DNA of 64,000 bases from Brevibacillus brevis NBRC 100599 (GCF_000010165.1 NC_012491.1:731001-795000); one strand, 5' to 3'. Positions 1 to 10,153 are shown, counted from the first letter of the stretch. A program made the numbers and translations. The notes: a model not told the origin generated them from the sequence alone.

Positions 1-55
1 AAGTACCGGCTGTATTCGAATAACCTACTGGATAACGAGAAGGGAGGAACCCACT

Positions 56-1528
56 GTGTCGCTGTTTGACAAGCGATTGTCTGAGATACATAGCGCTCTG
101 CGCGCAAAAGAGATTTCGGTAACGGATCTGGTGCAGGCTTCCATCGCTAGCATCAAGGAGCATGACGGAGAAATCAAATCCGTCCTGCATGTAGATGAAG
201 AGGGAGCCTTGGCTCATGCTCGTCAATTGGACGAGCGTCTGGTTAAGGGAAATGAGGAGCTGGGTCTTCTCTACGGCTTGCCAGCCGGACTGAAAGACAA
301 CCTGGTTACAAAAGACATTCGCACGACTTGCGCGAGTAAATTTTTGGCGAACTACGATCCTGTCCATGACGGGACGGTTTCCAAAAAGGTGAAGGATGCC
401 GACTCGGTTATCGTTGCGAAGCTGAACATGGACGAGTTTGCGATGGGCGGCTCCAACGAAAATTCCGGCTTTTTCCCAGCGAAAAACCCGTGGAACACCG
501 ACTACGTTCCGGGAGGCTCTTCCGGTGGTTCAGCGGCGGCAATGGCTGCACGTCATTTCTACTACACACTTGGCTCTGATACAGGTGGCTCCATCCGTCA
601 GCCAGCTGCTTTTTGTGGCGTTGTCGGCTTGAAGCCTACATATGGACGCGTCTCCCGTTTCGGGCTGGTTGCGTTTGCGTCCTCGCTGGATCAAATCGGG
701 CCTGTGACGAAAAACGTTGAGGATTCCGCCTATGTGCTGCAAGCGATTGCGGGACATGATGAATACGACTCTACCTCTGCCAATGTGGACGTACCGAATT
801 ACTTGTCCGCATTGACTGGAGATGTAAAAGGTCTGCGTATCGGGGTACCGAAAGAGTTGATCGGAGAAGGGATTGACCCTGAGGTTCGCGATGCTGTTTT
901 GGCAGCATTGAAGCAGCTGGAGAGCATGGGTGCTACATGGAGCGAGGTTTCCATGCCGCACACGGAATATGCAGTGCCAGCTTACTACCTCTTGTCTTCT
1001 TCTGAAGCTTCGTCCAACCTGGCTCGTTTTGACGGCGTTCGATATGGTGTGCGTGCAGACAATGCGGCCAACCTGATCGAGCTGTACAAGGAATCCCGCA
1101 GCCAAGGTTTTGGTCAAGAAGTGAAGCGTCGCATCATGCTCGGAACCTACGCGCTCTCGTCTGGTTATTACGATGCTTACTACAAAAAGGCGCAGCAGGT
1201 GCGTACCCTGATCATCCAGGACTTCAACAGCATTTTTGCTGACTACGATGTCATCCTGCACCCAACGACGCCTTCTACGGCTTTCAAAGTAGGCGAAAAC
1301 GTAGATGATCCGGTGAAAATGTATCTGGAGGATATTTGTACCGTTCCTGTAAACCTGGCTGGTTTGCCAGCAATCAGTGTGCCGTGCGGATTCTCCAAAA
1401 ACGGTCTGCCGATCGGTTTGCAGATCGTAGGTCGTGCATTTGACGAATCCACCGTATTGCGCGTAGCCCATGCGTATGAGCAAACCGCAGGCTTCTACGG
1501 GCGCAAACCGGAATGGGTGAGGGGGTAA
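56..1528 (+). CDS. gatA: Aspartyl/glutamyl-tRNA amidotransferase subunit A
   Basis: GatA is the glutaminase/amidase subunit of GatCAB, which converts Glu-tRNA(Gln) or Asp-tRNA(Asn) to the amidated form in the cytoplasm. The 490-residue length is normal for the family. The amidase-signature catalytic residues are visible: Lys80 in GLKDN, the cis-Ser at 155 in PGGSSGGSA, and the nucleophile Ser179 in DTGGSIRQP. The GTG start at 56 follows GGGAGG at about 42-47. gatB begins 4 bases after the stop, so the two are co-transcribed. gatC is expected just left of the window but is not visible. Confidence 0.97.
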   Translation: MSLFDKRLSEIHSALRAKEISVTDLVQASIASIKEHDGEIKSVLHVDEEGALAHARQLDERLVKGNEELGLLYGLPAGLKDNLVTKDIRTTCASKFLANYDPVHDGTVSKKVKDADSVIVAKLNMDEFAMGGSNENSGFFPAKNPWNTDYVPGGSSGGSAAAMAARHFYYTLGSDTGGSIRQPAAFCGVVGLKPTYGRVSRFGLVAFASSLDQIGPVTKNVEDSAYVLQAIAGHDEYDSTSANVDVPNYLSALTGDVKGLRIGVPKELIGEGIDPEVRDAVLAALKQLESMGATWSEVSMPHTEYAVPAYYLLSSSEASSNLARFDGVRYGVRADNAANLIELYKESRSQGFGQEVKRRIMLGTYALSSGYYDAYYKKAQQVRTLIIQDFNSIFADYDVILHPTTPSTAFKVGENVDDPVKMYLEDICTVPVNLAGLPAISVPCGFSKNGLPIGLQIVGRAFDESTVLRVAHAYEQTAGFYGRKPEWVRG

Positions 1529-1532
1529 GAGC

Positions 1533-2969
1533 ATGAGCAAGTACGAAACCGTCATCGGCTTGGAGGTTCACGCCGAGCTATCGACCAACAGTAAAATCTT
1601 TTGCGGCTGCCCGACTGAGTTTGGTGCACCGCCGAATACACATACATGCCCGATCTGCTTGGGACATCCAGGTGTACTGCCTGTAACGAACAAGCAAGCG
1701 GTAGAGTTCGCGATGAAAGCAGCTCTCGCCCTCAACTGCGAGATTTCCCGCGAGACCAAGTTCGACCGCAAGAACTACTTTTATCCGGATTCCCCAAAAG
1801 CGTACCAAATCTCGCAGTTTGACCAGCCGATCGGCTACAATGGCTGGATCGACATCGAAGTAAACGGTGAGACGAAGCGCATTGGGATCACTCGTCTGCA
1901 TTTGGAAGAGGATGCGGGCAAGCTGACGCACAGCGATTTTGGCGGAGAGTCTCTGGTAGACTTCAACCGCGTCGGGGTACCGCTCGTCGAGATCGTTTCC
2001 GAGCCGGATATCCGCACACCGGAAGAAGCACGTGCGTATCTGGAAAAGCTGAAAGCGATCATCCAGTACACCGAAGTATCTGACGTTCGCATGGAACAAG
2101 GCTCCCTGCGCTGCGACGCCAACGTATCGATTCGTCCGTATGGTCAAGAAGAATTCGGAACCAAGGCCGAGCTGAAAAACATGAACTCCTTCCGCAACGT
2201 GCAAATGGGCTTGGAGTACGAGGTACTACGTCAAACGGAGGTAGTTTCTTCCGGTGGCAAGGTCGTTCAGGAAACGCGCCGTTGGGATGAAGCGAACAAG
2301 AAGACGTTGACGATGCGTTCCAAAGAGGAAGCACACGACTATCGTTACTTCCCAGACCCGGATCTGGTTCGCATGCAGATTTCCGAGGAGTGGATTGAAG
2401 CGGTTCGCGCAACCATTCCAGAGCTGCCAGATGCTCGTCAGGCACGCTATGTGAACGAGTTTGGTTTGTCTAAGGATGATGCAGGAGTCATTACGATCTC
2501 CAAGGAGACGGCTGATTTCTTTGATGAGACGGTGAAAACAGGAGCAGAGCCGAAGTCAGTAGCAAACTGGCTGATGGTTGACCTGTTGGCACACCTCAAC
2601 GCCAACAACCTGGTGTTTGCCGATGTGAAAATGACACCAAAAGGCTTGGGTGAGATGATCAAGCTGATCGAGGACGGAACCATTTCCTCCAAAATCGCCA
2701 AAACCGTCTTCAAAGAGATGGTGGAGACCGGAAAAGAGCCGAAGCAGATCGTCGAAGAAAAAGGACTCGTCCAAATCAGCGATGAAGGCGCTCTGCGTCA
2801 AGTCGTCGTGGATGCCGTCAATTCCAACCCACAAGCCGTGGCAGACTTCAAGTCCGGAAACGAAAAAGCAGCTGCTTTCTTCGTTGGACAGGTCATGAAG
2901 CAAACCAAAGGGAAGGCAAACCCGGGAATGGTAAACAAGTTGATTCAGGAAGTATTGAACAGCCTGTAG
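1533..2969 (+). CDS. gatB: Aspartyl/glutamyl-tRNA amidotransferase subunit B
   Basis: GatB is the kinase/transamidase subunit of GatCAB. It phosphorylates the misacylated Glu or Asp on tRNA and transfers ammonia delivered from GatA. The 478-residue protein starts with the family hallmark [13 protein letters not shown] and has the paired cysteines CGCP and CPICLGHPG of the N-terminal zinc-binding region. The C-terminal YqeY-like tail ends in [13 protein letters not shown]. It lies 4 bases after gatA and is followed by a strong terminator, so it closes the operon. Confidence 0.97.
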   Translation: MSKYETVIGLEVHAELSTNSKIFCGCPTEFGAPPNTHTCPICLGHPGVLPVTNKQAVEFAMKAALALNCEISRETKFDRKNYFYPDSPKAYQISQFDQPIGYNGWIDIEVNGETKRIGITRLHLEEDAGKLTHSDFGGESLVDFNRVGVPLVEIVSEPDIRTPEEARAYLEKLKAIIQYTEVSDVRMEQGSLRCDANVSIRPYGQEEFGTKAELKNMNSFRNVQMGLEYEVLRQTEVVSSGGKVVQETRRWDEANKKTLTMRSKEEAHDYRYFPDPDLVRMQISEEWIEAVRATIPELPDARQARYVNEFGLSKDDAGVITISKETADFFDETVKTGAEPKSVANWLMVDLLAHLNANNLVFADVKMTPKGLGEMIKLIEDGTISSKIAKTVFKEMVETGKEPKQIVEEKGLVQISDEGALRQVVVDAVNSNPQAVADFKSGNEKAAAFFVGQVMKQTKGKANPGMVNKLIQEVLNSL

Positions 2970-2982
2970 GGCAAAACATACG

Positions 2983-3020
2983 ACAGCACTTTCTCTGTAA
3001 GGGGAGGGTGCTGTTTTTTT
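2983..3020 (+). terminator. Intrinsic terminator after gatB
   Basis: ACAGCAC (2983-2989) pairs with GTGCTGT (3008-3014), and a run of T residues follows. It sits 14 bases past the gatB stop. Confidence 0.85.
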
Positions 3021-3102
3021 GTGTTTTGATCTATGCTAAATAGTGGGAAAAAAGTAAGATAGAATGCATAGCTATCATCATAATTGATTAGGAGAAATGT
3101 TC

Positions 3103-4674
3103 ATGACACAAAAATGGAAAAGTGCGACGGCTGCTTTTGCAGTGACAACCATGCTGTTGGGAACAGGTGCCCAGGCATTTGCTGCAAGTCCGGAAATGAT
3201 CTTGAAAAATGCTGAAAACCCATCCAAAGAACAAGTCAAGCTGCCTGCTCGTGCGGTAGAGATTGTCGCTGCACTGGAGAAGCTGGAGCCTGCTTTAAAA
3301 GCTCTGACGCTCCGAGAGGTCGTTATTTCTGATTACGATGAAAATCAAGTGGATTTGTATATAAGCCATCCTGCCGATACCGAAATGAGTGCATATCTGC
3401 TTTTTGATCGCCAGAGCGGTGAATTACTTGGTTACGAGGCTTCCCCATTCATTTGGGAAGAGAATGAAAAGGTAACGGACGAAGCAATCGTGCAAAAAGC
3501 TGAGAAAGCTGTGCAAGAGTTGTTCGGAGAAAAGAAGCGAAAAATGACAGATGCGCCTCAATTGTCGAAAACGGTATACGATGAAGAAGAGTTGTTTATA
3601 TACCCGAATGTGTACTTTCCGATTCTGCTAAATGGTCTGGAAATAGACGAAGCGCGCTACGGTATCGAGGTGGAAATGGATTCAGGCGGGCATTTGTTGG
3701 GCCTATCTTTTCAACCGCTAGATTTGACGGGTATACAGGTGGCTGATCCGAAAAAAGCTGTTACAAAAGAAGAGATTCGGAAGCAAATATTTACGCCCGA
3801 ACGCCTTCGTTATGGCTATGTATGGGAAGGAACAGATGGGAAACCCGGTATCGAATATACAATGAGAACGGCGCCTGTATTTGATGCATTGACGGGAAAG
3901 GAGATCGAAATGGAATGGGGAGCAGATGAAGGGGATGGAAAACTCCATACATCTGATATCAAGGACATTTCCTTGAAACCCCAAGGGAAACCATTCATTG
4001 CAAAAGACGCAACCGATCAGCAGATTTTAGAGAATTTGTTTGAGGTTGATGCCAAGAAGTTGTATACAACCTATCGAAAAGATGAACAGCAGGGCGAAAT
4101 CACTTATGATTGGTCGAACCCTATCGATTTTAATCGGGCCTCTATTATGGTGAACAAAGTGACTGGCGATATCGGTGGATACGTAAATTTGGCACATATC
4201 GAAAATCTCTCAGTGCCTCTAACAAAAGAGCAATCCTTGCAAAAGGCGATTACGTTCCTTGAGCCTCATGCTAAAAAAGCCGAGTGGCAAGTCGAAATGT
4301 ATGAGGAAATCAAGAAAGAGGACAAGAAATCCGTCGAGCAGTATGGCTTTTTATTTTTCGAAAAACAAAATGGGATACCGCTCATGGAATATTCCTACGG
4401 AGTAGCAATTGATCCAAATAAGGGAAAAGTCGTTGAATTCGTGGCATCAGTTCCAGCAGAGGATCGTAAATATCCTGTGCTCAAACCATCTGTAACAGCC
4501 CAACAGGCAGCAGATAGTGTTTCCAAACAGGTACCGGTCAAGTTGACCTATATTTGGCCGAGGTCAGGAGAGAAGAATGCACCCATTCTCGTTTACAAAC
4601 TCGATACCAGCAAAGGCTGGCCAACCGTCGATGCCGTAAATGGATCTTTTAAATGGGGAGAGTACGAGGATTAA
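3103..4674 (+). CDS. Secreted YcdB/YcdC-like repeat protein (copy 1)
   Basis: A signal peptide (MTQKWKSATAAFAVTTMLL, cleavage near AFA-ASPE) leads a roughly 500-residue exported protein. The body has repeated PepSY-like units, each with a proline-rich linker and phrases such as 'VDAVNGSFKWGEYED', typical of the YcdB/YcdC repeat family of bacilli; the function of that family is unknown to me. The ATG at 3103 is preferred over 3097 because AGGAG at 3090-3094 is only 2 bases from 3097 but 8 from 3103. The next gene is a close paralogue, pointing to tandem duplication. Confidence 0.8.
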   Translation: MTQKWKSATAAFAVTTMLLGTGAQAFAASPEMILKNAENPSKEQVKLPARAVEIVAALEKLEPALKALTLREVVISDYDENQVDLYISHPADTEMSAYLLFDRQSGELLGYEASPFIWEENEKVTDEAIVQKAEKAVQELFGEKKRKMTDAPQLSKTVYDEEELFIYPNVYFPILLNGLEIDEARYGIEVEMDSGGHLLGLSFQPLDLTGIQVADPKKAVTKEEIRKQIFTPERLRYGYVWEGTDGKPGIEYTMRTAPVFDALTGKEIEMEWGADEGDGKLHTSDIKDISLKPQGKPFIAKDATDQQILENLFEVDAKKLYTTYRKDEQQGEITYDWSNPIDFNRASIMVNKVTGDIGGYVNLAHIENLSVPLTKEQSLQKAITFLEPHAKKAEWQVEMYEEIKKEDKKSVEQYGFLFFEKQNGIPLMEYSYGVAIDPNKGKVVEFVASVPAEDRKYPVLKPSVTAQQAADSVSKQVPVKLTYIWPRSGEKNAPILVYKLDTSKGWPTVDAVNGSFKWGEYED

Positions 4675-4693
4675 GAAAGAAGGAGGGGATTTA

Positions 4694-6352
4694 ATGAAAC
4701 GAAATGGAAAACGCACAGCAATCGCATTGACAATAGCAATGATGCTGCCAGGAACAAGTGGAACAGCCTTGGCTGCAAGTCCTGAAATCCATCCTAGCCA
4801 CATTGCATCTGCAACAAAAAGCGAGGAAAAGCTCCCGGAGCGGGCCACTCAAATCGTAGCTGCTTTAGAAAAGCTGGAGCCTGCATTGAAAACGTTGACG
4901 AAACGAACGATTGTGAAAAGTGAGATGGATGAAAAACTGTTAAACCTCTATCTGGAAAGTCCCGAATCCAATGACATGGGTGCCACTGTTGTCTTTGACA
5001 GCAAAACAGGGGAGTTGTTCACGTACAACGCTAGTTTGTATATTTGGAAGCAAGGGGAAATTGCGACAGACGAGGTTATTTTGCAACGGGCAGAAAAAGC
5101 AGTGCTTGAGTTATTAGGGGCAGACAAAAGAAAACAAGCAGGCTCTCCTCAATTATCCAAAGCTGTTGAAGAGGTAGACCCTGAAGAATTGACTGATCCC
5201 TTAGCAATATACCGTACCATTTATTATCCAGTTGTACTAAATGGGCTGGAGATATTGGGGAATAGGACGGGCATATACGTGACGACGGATTATGCTGGTC
5301 ATATCTTGGGTGTATCCACTGAGCTACTCGATTTGAAAGAGACCAAGGTCCCAGATCCGAAAACGGCACTGACACCAGAAGCTGTCAAAAAGCAGTTTTT
5401 CACTCCTGATCGTCTTGAATTGGGCTATGTGCTGGAAGGGAAAGATGCCAAGCCGGGCATGCAATACTTATGGATGAATAACGCTTACATCGATGCCGTG
5501 ACAGGAAAGCAGATTGACTTCACTCATGGAACTGAATTAGCCGGGAATGGAAAAAGAAATCCTGACAACCTGAAGAATATTACGCTATCGCCAAAAGGAG
5601 AGCCGCTTATTGTCAAAAGCAGGGCAGATGGAGAAAAAGTCGTCGCGGGCTTGTTTGACGTGGATACGAAGGTAATGTTCCCAGAATACTACACAGGAGA
5701 AGTAGATGGTGAGATCATACATTCCTGGAGCGATGAGTTTGGGTATGAAGACGTGTCCATTTCGGTGGATGCTTCTACGGGAGCGGTCACTAGTGCGGAT
5801 ATTTTTATGGAAACAAAAAGCTTGCCTGTTCCCTTATCGAAAGAAGAAGCCTTGAAAAAAGCAATTTCCTTCATCGAGCCATATGCCGCTAAATCCTCTA
5901 CTGAATGGCAGGTTGAGATATTTGATCCATATAAACAGCCGAAATTGGCTGATTGGATGATCGAGTTGAATGAAGGAGAGGGTGAAGAGGAGGAGGACAC
6001 AGGAACAGGAACGTATACCTTCATTTTTTATGAATTGCACGATGGGTTGCCTGTGTTCGACCGTTACTATTGGATGAAGGTTGATATAGAGAGTGGACAA
6101 GTATTTACTTTCATTGTGAATATGCCGGAAAAAGAGGGTACTCTTCCCATCCTGAAGCCATCCGTAACGGAGCAACAAGCTGCTGAAATCGTAGCCAAAA
6201 ATCTCCCTGTAAAGCTGTCCTACTTCTGGCCAACCTACAAAGGCAAACAAGCTCCTTTTCTCACCCTTGTCTATACGGTTGACAAGAGCAAGAGCTGGCC
6301 TTACGTAGATGCTGTAAAAGGCACACTTGAATGGGGCGAATACGAGGAATAA
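4694..6352 (+). CDS. Secreted YcdB/YcdC-like repeat protein (copy 2)
   Basis: This 552-residue paralogue of the upstream gene has the same layout: signal peptide (MKRNGKRTAIALTIAMMLP, cleavage near ALA-ASPE), a shared LPERATQIVAALEKLEPALK segment, and the same C-terminal DAVKGTLEWGEYEE ending. It carries an acidic insert (EGEGEEEEDTGTG) near residue 432. The ATG at 4694 is chosen because AAGGAGGGG ends 5 bases before it; an in-frame ATG at 4640 lies inside the upstream gene and has no such site. The 19-base gap suggests one operon. Function is unknown; a secreted or wall-associated role is inference. Confidence 0.8.
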   Translation: MKRNGKRTAIALTIAMMLPGTSGTALAASPEIHPSHIASATKSEEKLPERATQIVAALEKLEPALKTLTKRTIVKSEMDEKLLNLYLESPESNDMGATVVFDSKTGELFTYNASLYIWKQGEIATDEVILQRAEKAVLELLGADKRKQAGSPQLSKAVEEVDPEELTDPLAIYRTIYYPVVLNGLEILGNRTGIYVTTDYAGHILGVSTELLDLKETKVPDPKTALTPEAVKKQFFTPDRLELGYVLEGKDAKPGMQYLWMNNAYIDAVTGKQIDFTHGTELAGNGKRNPDNLKNITLSPKGEPLIVKSRADGEKVVAGLFDVDTKVMFPEYYTGEVDGEIIHSWSDEFGYEDVSISVDASTGAVTSADIFMETKSLPVPLSKEEALKKAISFIEPYAAKSSTEWQVEIFDPYKQPKLADWMIELNEGEGEEEEDTGTGTYTFIFYELHDGLPVFDRYYWMKVDIESGQVFTFIVNMPEKEGTLPILKPSVTEQQAAEIVAKNLPVKLSYFWPTYKGKQAPFLTLVYTVDKSKSWPYVDAVKGTLEWGEYEE

Positions 6353-6362
6353 TTCGAACGAA

Positions 6363-6397
6363 AAAGAACGCAGCTTTTCTGACTGCGTTCTTTTTTC
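6363..6397. terminator. Bidirectional intrinsic terminator
   Basis: AAAGAACGCAG (6363-6373) pairs with CTGCGTTCTTT (6383-6393), followed by T residues and preceded by A residues. It lies between two converging genes and can serve both. Confidence 0.85.
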
Positions 6398-6405
6398 TAT
6401 CCCTT

Positions 6406-8166
6406 TTATGTGGATGCCTGATTTGCAGTGAGTCCCGCCTGTATTTGTTCCAGTACCGATACGGCAGCACGTTCATTTCGCTCAATCGCCTGCAACAACG
6501 CAATAGCCTGCTTGCCCTTCTCCGCATCGTTCGGCTCGCCCCCAGCCGGGAATGGGAAGAGCTTGCTTAACGTGTCAAAGCCATCGGCAATCGCCCCGTA
6601 CAAGCCAGCTGCTTCTTTCATCAGCGGACGAACCTCATCAAACACAGAATCTGTCCACGTATCTACGATCTCGCTCCAGAAAAGAGAGGCGTAGCGACGT
6701 GCATCCCCGTTCACCACGGTCGTATACGCGTTGCCATTTGGCTCTACCGTTCCCTTTTCATAGGCCTCCTGCCAAGCAGCATAGGTGGCTAGACCATTGA
6801 CACAGCTCTGGTCCTGCGGCTCTTCTCCACGATAATGAACGAGTGCAGATTGGAGAGCATTTGCGAGCATCGTGCGTTGATCGATCGGAAACGCACGGTC
6901 GATGGCAAGGACAAATAACTCCTCGACGATACCCCGCCCCAAGTTTTCATAGGGAATGGTACTGTCATTTCGGCAGTTGTCTCCTGCGTAAAACACTCTT
7001 TTTTCATCATCATAGCCGTAGATCAATCCGAACTCTGGCATGAACAGATCCCAAGCAAGCACAGGATGCCCTTTGTCGATGGAGCGGTGAACCAGCTCCA
7101 ATGCTTCTGGCAAGAGGACAGACAGCTGGCGCTTTTCGCGTGCCTCCGGGCTCAATAGCGAGGGAGCAACTTGATTGGCATTCATGCTTGGTTCGCAGGA
7201 AAGATGATACGAGGTGACGGCACGAGATTCAAAGCCCATGTTTTTCAAACCCTGCTGCAAGACTCGTTGAAAGTGAAACATTGTCGGGCCCGCAATATGG
7301 ATATTTCCAGGGACGATCGTCAGGCGAAAGGCATGGCCGCTCAAGCCAAGGATCATCGGCAAAGACATTTTTCGTTCGGTCGATTCTACCATTCCGTATA
7401 GTGCCGCTGCGCAAGTAACCCAAGTAGGCATCGTGAATGCTTCTGGCTTATTCAATACTGCTTGTTTCATACTCCCCGCAACCTTTCTCGTCTTCATGTA
7501 TTGATCAACAACGACACGAGTTTTTTCCTGAATCAGTTTTTTGCGAGAACGCGATAGCACTTGATAGACATTAGCCTGGGACATCTGGAACATGTGGGCG
7601 ATCTCATGAGGGGCCAAATGATCAAAAAAATGAGATTCCACAATGCGTCTCTCCCGAGGATTGAGGCAGTACAGCAGGCTCCTGATTGTCTCAAACAGCT
7701 CACGCCGCACCATGACCTCTTCGGGATTGGTGTTCTGCGCAGAGTGCGACCAAGATCGTCCCAGCCTGTGCAGGATACTATCGAGGTCCTCCCAGTCAGC
7801 CGGTTCCTGCTCATGTGTTTGTTTGCCCATACTCGAGAAAACGGTTTCCCTTTTTTGCGGCCCCTTCGAAAGCCGTGTGTACGCCTGATTGCGCACAATC
7901 CGATGCAGCCAAGGAAGGAAACGTCGGCTGTCCACCAGCGTTCCCAGGTGCAAAAAAGCACGAATGAGAGCATCCTGAACGATGTCTTCGGCAAGAAAGG
8001 CTTCTTGTGTATACGACCGAGCATAGCCGTATACTTTGGAGCGATGACGCCTGACCAGCTCGCTAAACGCCTCCTGATCTCCGGCTTTTGCCTGCTCTAC
8101 CAGAGCCTCGTCTTCTATCTGGGTGTGTTCCTCATGAGTCTTAGGCTTGATTATCAAGTGATCCAT
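6406..8166 (-). CDS. ECF-type sigma factor fused to a C39/BtrH-like domain
   Basis: The N-terminal 215 residues are a sigma-70 family factor: region 2 (about 25-95, EDIVQDALIRAFLHL, FLPWLHRIVRNQAYTRL) and region 4 helix-turn-helix (about 165-212, LNPRERRIVESHFFDHLAPHEIA). The remaining 370 residues are unusual for ECF factors. TCAAALYGMVES (Cys252) followed by GLSGHAF (His278), and a downstream segment around PVLAWDLFMPEFGLIYGYDD, resemble the papain-like C39/BtrH N-terminal fold, so the tail could be a peptidase-, acyltransferase- or ligand-binding domain. No anti-sigma gene is adjacent, so the tail may itself regulate activity (inference). Start ATG at 8166 follows GAGGAG. Confidence 0.8.
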   Translation of the reverse strand: MDHLIIKPKTHEEHTQIEDEALVEQAKAGDQEAFSELVRRHRSKVYGYARSYTQEAFLAEDIVQDALIRAFLHLGTLVDSRRFLPWLHRIVRNQAYTRLSKGPQKRETVFSSMGKQTHEQEPADWEDLDSILHRLGRSWSHSAQNTNPEEVMVRRELFETIRSLLYCLNPRERRIVESHFFDHLAPHEIAHMFQMSQANVYQVLSRSRKKLIQEKTRVVVDQYMKTRKVAGSMKQAVLNKPEAFTMPTWVTCAAALYGMVESTERKMSLPMILGLSGHAFRLTIVPGNIHIAGPTMFHFQRVLQQGLKNMGFESRAVTSYHLSCEPSMNANQVAPSLLSPEAREKRQLSVLLPEALELVHRSIDKGHPVLAWDLFMPEFGLIYGYDDEKRVFYAGDNCRNDSTIPYENLGRGIVEELFVLAIDRAFPIDQRTMLANALQSALVHYRGEEPQDQSCVNGLATYAAWQEAYEKGTVEPNGNAYTTVVNGDARRYASLFWSEIVDTWTDSVFDEVRPLMKEAAGLYGAIADGFDTLSKLFPFPAGGEPNDAEKGKQAIALLQAIERNERAAVSVLEQIQAGLTANQAST

Positions 8167-8447
8167 CGCAAAAACTCCTCGTGATTTGTTGATTTACTGT
8201 GTAGACTTCTGGTTCACGGATTTTCTGACATGGGATGGGAAAAAATTTTTGGAGTTTTTTAACCGACACATTTAGTTTAACAGAAGGGTGAAGTTCCTTA
8301 TGATAGCGAAGATTTATTTATGCTTTAGGCAACGGGGTTACGGATAAAGGTGATATGTATTTGCTAAAATGTTATGACATGCTCTGGTAATTAAAGAGCG
8401 CTGTGGCAAGTATTTTTGTCGCAGTGTAATTCTTTTAGGAGGGTAGC

Positions 8448-9002
8448 ATGAATAAATTTATTGGAGTAGTAGTTTTTTCGCTTTTAACAGTCATTATTTC
8501 TGGGTGCAATGGGACTCAATCAGTAAATACACCAATAGAAGTAACGCAAGAATCTCAAAAAGCACCTTCACAGATATGGATTCAAGCGTATTTGAATGGG
8601 TCAAATAAACCACAACCAGAATTAATAGAATCTAGCGAAGATAAAAGGCAAGTCGAACAAATTTACAAATGGATAAATGAAGGGGAAAAAGACCAGAAAA
8701 TTACAGTTAGTAATATTGACCGAGTCTATCTCCTTCGTTTTGAATTTATGAGAGATGGCAAGATTGCAGAGAGTCAAAACTATTTGTATGTCATTACTAC
8801 TGACAGTAAACTATATGCGAAACATGTGGAAGTGAATGAAAAGTATAACTTTGATAAGTATGATAGTAGCAAACTTTCTAACCTAATAAATGAAGCAGGA
8901 ATTGAAGGATGGCAGGAATTGAAGTCTGGTGTAATTAATAATGAAGTGCTCCCGGGGTCACAAATTTCCAGAAGCTTCATAAGCTTGGCGTCAAGCGGTT
9001 AA
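8448..9002 (+). CDS. Putative lipoprotein with foreign 3' end
   Basis: A lipoprotein signal with lipobox ISGC (Cys20) begins this 184-residue protein; GGAGGG precedes the ATG. The middle (about 40-150) looks like a small soluble domain with 'GKIAESQNYLYVITTDSKLYAKHVEV', which I do not recognise as a named family. The last 15-20 codons read, in another frame, into the remnant of an unrelated gene (see 8945-9112), so the natural C terminus has probably been replaced by a deletion junction. It may be non-functional or simply have a changed tail. Confidence 0.6.
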   Translation: MNKFIGVVVFSLLTVIISGCNGTQSVNTPIEVTQESQKAPSQIWIQAYLNGSNKPQPELIESSEDKRQVEQIYKWINEGEKDQKITVSNIDRVYLLRFEFMRDGKIAESQNYLYVITTDSKLYAKHVEVNEKYNFDKYDSSKLSNLINEAGIEGWQELKSGVINNEVLPGSQISRSFISLASSG

Positions 9003-9112
9003 GTATCGGCAATGCGCTATTTGACAAAATGGTTGCTCATGTAGAGAGCAGCGCAGCTCATCTTTTTGAGGCGAAGGATACGTCTTTGTTGTTTGAGCCA
9101 ATAGACGTGTAA
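8945..9112 (+). pseudogene. 3' remnant of a PEP mutase/isocitrate lyase family gene
   Basis: In the frame ending at TAA 9110-9112 the DNA encodes PGVTNFQKLHKLGVKRLSIG followed by NALFDKMVAHVESSAAHLFE and a short tail. This matches the C-terminal end of phosphoenolpyruvate mutase/isocitrate lyase family proteins (family motif pG..s...L..LGV.R.S.G..L). An in-frame TGA at 8942-8944 and the absence of any upstream part show that only the last 50 or so codons remain, joined to the lipoprotein gene. Confidence 0.7.
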
Positions 9113-9132
9113 CGTGAGTATAGTTTGGGAGA

Positions 9133-9165
9133 GAAAAAGCATGTTGCTGCGGCAGCATGCTTTTT
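9133..9165. terminator. Bidirectional intrinsic terminator
   Basis: AAAAAGCATG..GCTGC pairs with GGCAGCATGCTTTTT, with T and A runs on the two sides. It separates the remnant gene on the left from the converging DMT transporter. Confidence 0.85.
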
Positions 9166-9173
9166 CGTGCTGG

Positions 9174-10076
9174 TTATCCTGCCTTTTGACTGGGTTTGTT
9201 TTTGGCGGGCTGAGGTCGAATATCATAGATGAGAAAAATGCTTCCCAGAATCACGATCAGTCCCGTAATCATGCCGGCGGTGATCGTTTCATCCAGGAAA
9301 ACGACACCCCAGATCATACCGAACAGCGGAATCAGCAGCGTAACACTTTGGGTCTTCGTCGGGCCTGCATTGGAAATCAAGTAAAAGAACAAAGGATACG
9401 CGATCGCCGTGCAGAAGATCGCCACTCCAACCACAGAGAATATGGCGGCAGGTGTCAATGAATCCATGGAAGTAGGCAGATTGAAGAGAGTAAACGGAAT
9501 CAGGAGAATCGATGCACCGATTTGCTGACCAACTGCCACTGACAAGGGAGGAACGCCGGCAAGCGCTTTTTTGGCATACACGCCTCCAAATCCATACGAC
9601 ACGGTAGAAAGAATAGACAGTCCAACCGCTACAATCACTTCGAATGTAAGCGGGATGGAACTCCACCCTACCAAAATAGCAACCCCGATAATTCCTACGA
9701 TGATGCCAACCCATTTTCCAAGCGTTAACGTTTCCTTGATCCACCCCCACGCGACGAGGGCCGAAAACACAGGAGTCAGCGAGTTGAGGATCGCCGACAT
9801 GGACGCATTCAGATGGATCGCCGCAGTCGCAATGAGCATGAAGGGAATCGCTGCATTGAGAGCGCCCAGGATCAGATACTGTTTCCAGCGTGATTGAAAA
9901 TCAGCGGAACGCCCGATGCAGGCAGTATAGATCAGCAAAGCAATCGCGGCGATCGTTACGCGTCCCTGGATGGTTAGAAACGGTCCCAGCACTGGGGATG
10001 CGATTCGAATAAAGAGAAAAGAAGCACCCCACAATGCGGCCAAACAAAATAAAGCGCTTAACACTTTACTTTTCAT
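9174..10076 (-). CDS. EamA/DMT-superfamily exporter
   Basis: The 300-residue membrane protein has about ten hydrophobic segments in two EamA repeats; LCLAALWGASFLFIRIA starts the first and LSTVSYGFGGVYAKKAL the second. Such proteins usually export amino acids or other metabolites, but the substrate cannot be read from sequence. ATG 10076 follows GAGGAG. It is divergent from a MocR-family regulator with a 50-110 base gap, a classic MocR/exporter pairing, so it is likely controlled by that regulator. Confidence 0.85.
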   Translation of the reverse strand: MKSKVLSALFCLAALWGASFLFIRIASPVLGPFLTIQGRVTIAAIALLIYTACIGRSADFQSRWKQYLILGALNAAIPFMLIATAAIHLNASMSAILNSLTPVFSALVAWGWIKETLTLGKWVGIIVGIIGVAILVGWSSIPLTFEVIVAVGLSILSTVSYGFGGVYAKKALAGVPPLSVAVGQQIGASILLIPFTLFNLPTSMDSLTPAAIFSVVGVAIFCTAIAYPLFFYLISNAGPTKTQSVTLLIPLFGMIWGVVFLDETITAGMITGLIVILGSIFLIYDIRPQPAKNKPSQKAG

Positions 10077-10124
10077 AATGCAGTTCTCCTCGTCCTCTTC
10101 TTACGACTCATCATACAGAGCGGA

Positions 10125-10153
10125 TTGACATGAAAAAAGATCCAATTTACAGT
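10125..10153 (+). promoter_or_regulatory. Promoter of the MocR-family regulator
   Basis: TTGACA (10125-10130), a 17-base spacer, then TACAGT (10148-10153). It overlaps the first codons of the longest possible reading frame of the regulator, which argues for the downstream GTG start. Confidence 0.5.

Noticed and set aside
530..1555. 341-codon minus-strand frame opposite gatA
   Set aside because: It is a shadow of gatA: no ribosome site, no recognisable domain, and it covers the catalytic part of a clear gene.
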